Origin: Acanthochlamys bracteata
Taxonomy: Eukaryota > Streptophyta > Magnoliopsida > Pandanales > Velloziaceae
Direction: 5' to 3'
Assembly: GCA_019914995.1 (NCBI GenBank)
Contig: CM034135.1
Span: forward strand, 4,590,501-4,654,500
DNA: 64,000 bases
Within the stretch, counting starts at the first letter, position 1. Every line of letters starts with the position of its first letter. This document shows positions 55,680 to 64,000 of this stretch, one piece after another. The notes beneath the pieces were generated by a model that saw nothing but the letters and a program-made list of their open reading frames with translations, was not told where the DNA came from and searched no databases. The position numbers and the translations under genes are program-made.

Positions 55680-58600
55680 TGATGGAATCACACGTTGATA
55701 TTTCAATTTTATATAAACTTTGCTCTTTTGGTTCGACAAAGTTTAATGATAACGAATTATCTTAAATGGATAGAGAAATCTTTTTAGATTGTACAAGGGC
55801 AAGGCTGCAAAGCTTTCCACTAATAATGATCCTCCTCTATAAAAGCTTTCCATTAATAATGATCGCACTCAAAGTTCTATTCTTGCATGGATGGGTTATG
55901 AGTTTTATGAAATTTAATACGTAGTTACTGGAGTTAACATCACCAAGAAAGCGTGGGATGCACTTGTACAAGCTTATGTACAAATTAACGAGATCGTGAA
56001 CGATGTTTGCTATCCAAACTTCAAACTTGCAGAAAAGGATTTTCTATGCTTAGGAGTTTATGAAGGAGTTCAGTTTATGATGAATTTGCCGCCATAGGAA
56101 AGGAGTTTTTTGATGATGACAAGTTAACTTGGCTTAGTGGAGGATTAGGAGACAAATATGTTGAATTAATTGATTTTCAACTAAGGAAGCGATTGATACC
56201 AACATTTTCACCATCAGCTTTGTGAATGTGAGTTGAGCAATCGTTTAACGAAGATAAACATCAAGGATTAGAACAAAAATGACATTAATCAACCACGGTA
56301 CCGTAGGTTGCAAATTACGTTGGACACGGTTTCAATTCAGAATGTCTTGATTTTGTTCTTGCTTTGCAAAATAGGAAATGGAGTCAAATTCTTATATAAT
56401 CAACACAAGGCTCAAATTGTGCTAGTCATTCACATCTCAAAATCTAGAGGTAAAGATTATTTATTGGAATTTATGGAAAGTTTAACCACTCTGCTTTAAG
56501 ATGACAGTGTAAATTTGGCTATGCTTATTAGACTGAGAAATTTCTCAAATTTTGACCGTTCTTACAATCAGTGATGTGGTTGATTTCACTTAATATCCAC
56601 ACACAAGTGCTACGACTCACATGACATGCAACTCCAATAATCTTCAAAAAGCTTGTAGATCTAACAGTAAGGACAAGATATATATTGGTAACAGAGCCGT
56701 ATCACTCAAATTAGACATGCAGCTTTGATTCTTCTCTAAGTACATTAAACAGAGATGATGTTGTGTTGGTTCCTAACATAAAGAAAAATTTTCTTTCTTT
56801 TAGTTAATTCACAAAAGATAATAATTGTGCCTTTGTCTTCTTAGCTGTTGATTTTGCTGTTAAGAAAGTACAGATGGGGAAGGTGTTGGCTGTAGGAACT
56901 AGGAATGAGAAACTTGATAGGCTAACGAGAGAACATAATGCATTGGTGATTGTACAATCTAGTAAGACATCTAAAAAAACTTGAAATGCAAGGTTAGGAC
57001 ATTCGCACAATAAAGTTATGTGAGAGTTACCAAAGAATAGAGAAATATATGTTTCCAGCTAGTTTAAGCAATGTTCTGTGTTAGTTGTTAGTTGGATAAA
57101 AGTTGCGTCCTAAGTACTCATAAAGGTTCTTTTCTACTAGATCATAAAGTTATCTATTATGATCTAGTGACTTGAAAATATTATCGGGTCACTAGATTAC
57201 CGGTTAACTCATTGGATCATCGGAATGACCCACTAGGTCAAATCAGATTTATTAAATACATATTAGTATTATAAATATAGTATATAAATTATATGATATT
57301 TATTATAGTTATAAGTCATATATTTCTTTCCATAATTATAGGTCTTCTTTTCATTCATTCCATATGTAGTCTTTAAGTAGCTGAGGACTCTTACCTTTGT
57401 TTTTCCTATTTACATTCTTGTAAACCTCTTGAAGAGCTATCATACTTAAGTTTTCATGTATTTTCTTTTCCACTATTCGGTATTCTTGTTATCAACGAAT
57501 CGTGGATTTTCAACTGTTCTGGCATTCAATACAGAATCAACAGAACAACCACATAATTATATTTCAGAAATCTTGAATTTGATAGTGTGCAAGAGAATTA
57601 TTTACGAGGCGAACTTTGATTTGAAGATCCGCTACATCAGTTTGGTATCAGTTTTGCCAGGCGAGAAAATTTGTTGAAATTTTCTCGCTGTATTGATAAA
57701 ACAAAACCTCAGACGTAGTACTGGTAGAACAAGATGCCGCCAGGAACACGTAGTATTGTTGGTGATCATATATACAAAGATGAGGAGCATGATCGCATTA
57801 CGCAATTGCAACAACAAATAGCACAACTTATAGATCAAGTTGGAGCACTCATGCGCAATCAAATTCGCCACCACAGGAGTGATGAATCTGGCATTGATTC
57901 TGATGGTAGCGACGATATTCATGATACAACTCCACATAGACGATTTACACACACTGATAATAATGATAATCGATGATGGCTCCTATAACTGACTGCATGA
58001 AAGCCACTCAGTTCCAATGGACAGAAAAACAGATAAATTATTTCAACTCATAAGAGACCATTTGACTATTGCTCCTACATTGATCTTACTTGACTTCTCC
58101 CAACCTTTTGAACTCCATTGTGATGCGTCCAAGGTAGGCATTGGAGCAGTATTGAGTCAGTCAAATCACCCTGTAGCATTCTTTAATGAAAAATTGTCCG
58201 TAGCCAAGACGAGGTACAACACCTGCAATGTGGAGTTCTATGCTATTGTATAAGCTGTGAAGCATTAGCGACACCATCTTCATCGTGAATTTATTCTTTA
58301 TACTAATCATGATGCATTAAAACACCGCACCCTGGACAAGATTTCTGCTTGCCACGCATCTTAAGCAGCATATCTCCAACAGTTCACATTTTTCCAGAAA
58401 TATAAATCAGGTATTATCAATAAAGTCGCTGATGCATTAAACAGACGACGTAACTTACTATATGCTATGGCTATTAAGATACCTGGTTCTGAATCGTTTC
58501 AAATTGTTAGAAACTGATTCCTATTTTTCTAATGTTCTGGTGGCTATTCGAGATGGAGAAAGGACTGATTTTTTTCTATTACATGATGGTTATCTCTTTA

Positions 58601-60550
58601 GAGGCAACCAACTTTTCATTTTAGACTATAGGCTACATGCACAAATTATTAGCGAAGTATATGGAGAAGGACATGTTGGGAGAGATCGTACCTTGCAGCT
58701 AGTTCGTTCCTCCTTCTTCTGGCTACAATGTATAAAGAGGTGGAGAGATTCATGGAGAGATGTCGCATATGGAAAGTTTCTAAGGGCACTGCTATAAATG
58801 CTGGATTGTATATGCCTTTGCCCATTCCTACTCAACTGCGAACGGACTTAAGTATGGACTTTATTTTGGGTCTTCCACGCACACAAAGGCGACATGATTC
58901 CATATTTATGGTGATTGATCGCTTTTCCAAAATGGCTCACTTCACACCCTGCAAAAACACCACAGATGCAGTTAACATTGTAAAATTATATTTTCGCGAA
59001 ATATATCGCCTCCATGGTTTACCTTCATCCATTGTGTCTGGCAGAGACACGTTTTTTCTCAATCATTTTTAGCACAGCTTATGGCGAATTGTAAACAAAG
59101 AATTGAATTTATTTTAGTAATGCTTACCATCCACAAACTGATGGACAAACTGAGGTGACGAACCGCACGCTAGGTGACTTACTACGGTGTCTAGTGAGCG
59201 ATAACACCAAGTCTTCGGATCAAAAACTTTGTCAAGCTGAGTTTGCACATAATCATGCTGTCAATCGAAGCTCCGACTTTAGCCCCTTTGAGGTAGTATA
59301 TTTGTTGGTTCTGCGTGGACCGTTGGATTTCCTGCCCTTTCCTAGTAAAACCAAACCCCATGGCACGACCGAAGATTTCATACACCGCTTACATGACACT
59401 CACTTGGAAGTTCATCGTAATCTTATTGAATTTGCTGCCAAGTACAAATTAAAAGCTAATGAGAAGCGTCGTCATGTGGAATTTAATGTTGGTGATCTTG
59501 TTTGGGCAATCCTTCCTAAGGATCAATGTCTCGCTGGTACACACAATAAGCTCTCTGCTACGAAGATCGGGCCACTCTAGATCGTTGAGAAAATTAACTC
59601 GAACACATATCGCTTGCGACTACCGGACCATATCCGCATCTCTGATATTTTTAATGTCAAGCACTTGTCATCTTTTCAAAGTGAGCCCTCTGACGATATA
59701 ACACTCGGATCTCCATCAACAGATCTTGTCTGATCAACATCAACTGTTAACTTCAGCAGCAAACTGATGGGGACTTCTACCCAATTTGAGGCGGTCGTCA
59801 CCGAGAAAAGGGAGAGGTACTACGTGAACCTTTGTATTCGTTCCAGATGCAGCCTCTAAGTAGCTAAGGACTCTTACCTTTGTTTTTCCTATTTATTTTC
59901 TTATAAACCTCTTGTAGAGGTATCGTAATTTGAATCAGTTTTGATGTCTTTTCTTCTCCACTATTTGGTATTCTTGTAATTAAACGAATCGTGGATTTCT
60001 CCACTGTTCTTGCATCCAACATAGAATCAATAGAACAACCACACAATTAAATTTTAGAAATCTTGAATTTGATAGTGTGCGAGAGAATTATTTACCCAGC
60101 TAGCTTAGATTTGAAGATCCGCTGCATCATTAAAGCCTTCTGAGCCGTTTTCTTCTACAAAGTCAAGTACAAAAGCATTATATGAGCATTGTAGTATTTT
60201 CAATGATAAGACTGATCTTTCCTTTGCGGTTAATCTTACTTGTCAGTAGGCAGACCTACTGTTGCATTCGACAAGCCGTCCATTGAATACTTCAATATGT
60301 GAAAGGCATATAATTTATTACAAAGTTCGCTGAATTTATATGCATTTTTTTATGCTGATTGGCCTGCTTGTCTAGACAAACAATGTTCTACAATTGTGTA
60401 TCTAATATTCTTGGAGGAAATTGCATATGATGGAATGTTAACAAGCAACAAACTATTGTCCGATTAACTGCTGAGGAAGAACATCGCTTCATGATAGGTG
60501 CTCGGTATAACATTAATCACTTATCGTCCGCGTGAGACCAATATATTCTT
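55680..60550 (+). mobile_element. Ty1/copia fossil split by a Ty3/gypsy insertion
   Basis: Broken copia-type element. Recognisable parts are a gag-like region at about 55880-56240 (KAWDALVQAY type), a GAG-pre-integrase-like piece near 56880-57030 including RLGHSHNK, and an RNase H-like piece at about 60340-60510 (LDKQCST, LTAEEEH type). Between the last two parts lies a complete Ty3/gypsy insertion at 57341-60129. It has many breaks and is far from functional. LTRs were not identified, so both ends are approximate. Confidence 0.6.
57341..60129 (+). mobile_element. Ty3/gypsy element with two LTRs (fossil)
   Basis: Two direct repeats of about 290 bp, 57341-57639 and about 59840-60129, share GGACTCTTACCTTTGTTTTT, AACGAATCGTGGATTT, TGAATTTGATAGTGTGC and TTTGAAGATCCGCT. 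TTTGGTATCAG at 57641-57651 is the Met-tRNA primer site. AAAAGGGAGAGG, just before 59840, is the polypurine tract. Parts seen: a gag start at 57734 (MPPGTRS), RNase H at 58030-58255 (LLDFSQPFELHCDAS), integrase zinc-binding and core regions at 58650-59080 (MDFILGLPRTQ, VIDRFSKMAHF), and an integrase C-terminal region at 59150-59690. It is broken, shorter than a whole element, with several breaks. The LTRs differ at many sites, so it is not recent. It sits inside a Ty1/copia fossil. Confidence 0.85.
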
Positions 60551-60781
60551 GTCTCATATCACTACTATATTTGTGATAATTTAGGTGCTCTGTTTATATT
60601 ATAATTTCAAATTTTGGAAACTCAAAATTTTCACAGTAAATTTAAATGAGAGACAAAATATATCTTGATTCAAAGCATTTTTTTTTGAAGGAATTGTTTG
60701 CTTTTTTGAAACCTTGATTTCTCCATCTTAATCTCATCTTAATTTTAAAGAAGAAAGTTTTAGATGATAGAAGATTCTATA
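60551..60781. other. Short AT-rich spacer
   Basis: No feature was recognised between the copia remnant and the MITE that follows. Confidence 0.4.
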
Positions 60782-61075
60782 GGGGCGTATTTTAAATGCC
60801 CGTAACTGAGTTTCCTGAAAGTGAAAAATGAAAAATAGAGTTTCTTGAAAAATAAGTTGGAAGTGGAGTTTCGTTTTTATGTTTCAATTGATTCTTAATG
60901 TGGGTGGAAGTGAGTTCAGAAAGAGGAATGCAGTGAAATTTAAGTTTTATTTGTGCAGAATTGGGAACTTGAGTTCCCAGTTATGTTTGCAATTAAAACA
61001 TAGAAAGTTAGTGGAACTCCAATTCTAGCGGGAGAAACTGGAGTTCCACCAACTTGAAACACGTCCTAGATCTCG
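60782..61075. mobile_element. MITE, TTTAAATGCCCGTAA family, copy 3 (intact length)
   Basis: About 294 bp from GGGGCGTATTTTAAATGCCC to AACTTGAAACACGTCC. Internal phrases AAGTTGGAAGTGGAGTTTC and TTGGGAACTTGAGTTCCC are shared with 8254-8384 and, in reverse, with 6105-6393. It provides the reference for the split copy at 8254-13574. It abuts the end of the copia LTR at 61076. Confidence 0.6.
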
Positions 61076-61316
61076 TTGGAAAAGATAGAGGATCAAGATT
61101 CATCTTTTATAAGGATTATATTAATTACCCATTAATCATCATAATTGATAAAATATGTAACTCTTTAAGCCATTAACAATCATAGATATTGCGTGACTCT
61201 TAACATTCACACATTCATCACCCACTATCTACAATAACGTATAATATATGTGACTCTTAAATCATTTAGCAAATTTTATTTATAAAATTATTTTAACATT
61301 TGAGCCAAATCCAACA
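61076..61316 (-). repeat. 3' LTR of the minus-strand Ty1/copia fossil
   Basis: The LTR starts at 61316 on the minus strand with TGTTGGA, immediately after a polypurine-like tract. It runs about 240 bp to the border with the MITE at 61075. The exact end is uncertain because no terminal CA is obvious. Confidence 0.5.
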
Positions 61317-64000
61317 TTCTTCCACTTGGCTCACGTGTTAAATTTTACTTCACGGTTTAATAAAATATAATGCGCAAAATATAAAAGCTAAATATTATCA
61401 TTAAGGATTAACACAAATCAATACGGGTCTATATCATTAACTTGACATAATTTCTTCCTTAACTACAAAGTTAGTTTTAAAATTAATATGGTTGATAAAT
61501 AGAATATATAATAATAGTCCACATAATGTTTTTATAAAAGACAAATAATATTATATTCATATAATCAATCATGTATATACCAAGAAAAGAAATACGATAT
61601 ATATAACAAAAACAATACATAATGAGCTCGAGTGTTAAATATAAAAACATCAAAACCTTTTTTTAATGCCCATTCTTTCAACATGCTCATTATCTTTGTG
61701 AGGAAACTTTTCTTTAATAGATCTATAATCATAAAATTGGTGTTAATATGTTCAATTGATATTCTTTGTTTCTGAACTTATTCTTTAATTGTAAGATATT
61801 TCAATTTTATATGTTTAACACTCTTATAATACTTATCGTTTTTTATAAGTATCACTGTTGTAGAATTATAACAATAAATTTTTAACGATTTGAAAAAAAA
61901 CTGTTGATAATCTCAAACTCTGAAATAAAATTCTGCAGTTAATATTAGTATTGTGGTCTCAAAGCATGCCCCAAATTTAACTTGCATGTTGGAAGTAGCA
62001 ACAACATACTACTTTATATATTTTCATAATATTGTTGCTTAAATGAAAATGAACGCATATTCGAATGTGGACCTTCTATTATCGATACATCCATTAACGT
62101 TTGAATTTGAACATCTGATAACCTTCAAGCTGTCAGATCTTCGGTAATGAGCATATGATCTTTAGTGCCTTATAAATATTCTAATATTTTTTGTAACTTT
62201 TCAATAATCATGCCCTGATTACTTTGATATTGGCCTAGCATTCCGACCGCAAAATTGATGTCGGGGCTAGCACAAATCTGAGCACATCAAGCTCCTAACA
62301 ATAAATGTATAAGGAATTTTATTTATTTATTTATATTCCAATTTATTCTTTGGACATTGCATGTAACTGAATTTGTCACCTTTTTGAATTGAAATAATAC
62401 TTACTGAGCAATTTTTCATTCCAAATCTTTCTAAATCTTTATTAATATATGTTTCTGAGACAATCCTAACAATCTTTGTGACCGATCTCACGAAATTGCA
62501 ATCTCACATAAGTTACCTCTCCCATATCTTTTATTTAAAAGTTTTTTGAAAGACATATCTTAGTCTCATGCAATAGACCAATATCATTTGTTGTAAACAA
62601 GATATCATCAACATATAAGATTAGAAATATAAATTTACTCCCACTAACCTTTAGATATATACATTGATTAATAGTGTTTTCTTTAAATAACGTGATAGTA
62701 TCATTGAACTGAATATACCATTGTTGAAAAATTTGGTTAAATCTGTATATTGATTTTTTAATTTTACACACTAATTCTTTTTTTCTTCAATGAAGAAATT
62801 TTCAGGTTGACACATATATACTTTTTCATCTAAATCTCCATTCAAAAAGATAGTTTTCATTTCTATTTGGTGCAGCTCTAAATCATAATGAGTTACCAAA
62901 GCTATAATTATTCTAAATGAGTCCTTCCTCAAAATCGGAGAAAATATTTCATTGTAATCAATGCCAGTCCTTTGAGTAAAACTTTTAACAACAAGTCTAG
63001 CTTTATGTTGTTCAATATTGTTATTTAAGTCGCGTTTGGTCTTAAAAACTCATTTGCATCCAATAGGTTTTTGTCCTTCTAGCAAGTTAATAAGTTCCCA
63101 TACTTCATTATGCTATATAAATTTCAGCTCATCTTTAATGGCATCCATCTATTTAGAACAATTGCTACTTTCAATGGCTTATGAAAATGAAACGAAATCA
63201 TCATCAACTTCAAAATCTGACTTTTGCAAATAAACTACAAAATAATTCGAAATAACAAAATTTTTTATCTTTAAGACTTTCTTAATGCTACTTCTTATGA
63301 CTCATTTACTATAAGCTCATCTATCTTAACGTCAGTATAAGGAGTATCATTTATTTGTTGTTCTTATAAGCTCTTGTTCCAAAGATGTAAAAAAAAGAAC
63401 TTTATAAGAGGTTGATGATAAAGGAACGTGTACCATAACTTCTTAAAATTTCACTTTATGTATCTCTTCACTCCCATTGTCTTCACTATTTTTATTTTAC
63501 CTAATATTCTGTTTTTAATAGTTCTTGCACTATGGTTAGGAAAATAAACTCTTTACCTTTTTAATTTTTTTGAATACCTAATGAAAAAACCACTGATTGT
63601 TTTTACATCTATTATCCTTTCATGTGTATTATAAATTGTTACTTCCGCCAGGCAACCCCAAACATTCAGATGTTTTAAACTAGATTTCCTTTTTGTCCAA
63701 GTTCAAAAGGAGTTTTTAGGAACTGTCTTAGTAGGAATCATGTTTTGTAAATATATGACTGTCTTCAAATCATGAGTCCATAATATTTGGTAGAGATAAA
63801 TTACATAACATACTTCTAACCAAATTCATTAAAATACGACTACGTCTTTCCGTGACATTATTCTATTGTGTTGTACCTAGCATTATGTATTCAACACATA
63901 TGTTACGTCTTTCAAAAAATTTAGCAAATAGATATGCACACAATCCTGTCTCGTCTTTTTCATAATATTCATCACCTCTATCAGATATGATAATTTTCAC
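61076..64000 (-). mobile_element. Ty1/copia fossil, minus strand, running off the right edge
   Basis: Reading on the minus strand from the right edge: an integrase core (ISDRGDEYY near 63975; ERRNICVEY near 63900), then a reverse transcriptase region at about 63240-62530, including QWYIQFNDTI, CIYLKVSGSKFIFLILYVDD and LLHETKICLSKNF. Next come a polypurine-like CCAAGTGGAAGAATG near 61330 and an LTR starting TGTTGGATTTGGC at 61316 and ending near 61076. It has many breaks. The other LTR lies beyond the window, so its age cannot be estimated here. Confidence 0.8.

Noticed and set aside
1-64000. A biosynthetic cluster, CRISPR array, operon or bacterial insert
   Set aside because: The genes are intron-containing plant housekeeping or signalling genes without shared pathway. 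Repeats are eukaryotic transposable elements, and no regular spacer arrays or prokaryotic coding blocks occur.

Overview
The window is nuclear DNA of a flowering plant, most likely a eudicot. This rests on intron-rich genes with GT-AG borders, protein families specific to plants or close to their Arabidopsis relatives, AT-rich intergenic DNA, and many fossil LTR elements, LINEs and small terminal-inverted-repeat elements. I cannot name the species from sequence alone.

Five host genes can be supported. (1) 1-3082, minus strand, cut by the left edge: a large acidic membrane protein of the uncharacterised AT5G17910/AT1G07330 type. (2) 16235-18820, plus: a sphingoid-base C4 hydroxylase of the SBH1/SBH2 type, two exons, 258 aa. 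(3) 20024-26872, minus: a VPS38/UVRAG-like subunit of the class III PI3-kinase complex, six exons, 353 aa. (4) 30523-38447, minus: SRP68 of the signal recognition particle, thirteen exons, 602 aa. (5) 45951-46685, plus: an intronless VQ-motif protein resembling CaMBP25 (VQ15), 244 aa. SBH and VPS38 are convergent, with 3' ends a few hundred bases apart. The genes share no pathway beyond a loose membrane/secretory theme, so this is an ordinary plant gene neighbourhood and not a cluster. I assembled the exon models by hand from reading frame, GT/AG borders and remembered homologues; each gives a length typical of its family.

Most of the rest is mobile-element debris. At 5.2-7.5 kb lies a Ty3/gypsy fossil carrying a small inverted-repeat element. 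At 8.25-13.57 kb there is a nest of four elements: a roughly 270-bp MITE split by a solo LTR, which is itself split by a related solo LTR, with a Mutator-like element near the MITE's right end. At 27.35-29.67 kb a Mutator-like element carries one exon of a starch branching enzyme gene with bits of its introns, so it looks like a Pack-MULE. Two RTE LINE tails lie in SRP68 introns. From 38.6 to 55.6 kb the DNA is very AT-rich and dense in MITEs, with a short non-coding LTR element at 50.9-52.7 kb and a compact palindrome-rich island at 43.4-43.7 kb. From 55.7 kb to the right edge lie a Ty1/copia fossil split by a Ty3/gypsy element, then a minus-strand Ty1/copia fossil that runs off the window.

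I found no convincing new protein system. The most informative observations are the layered nest, the captured starch-branching-enzyme exon, a MITE family with nine copies in 64 kb, and the palindrome-rich island upstream of the VQ gene.
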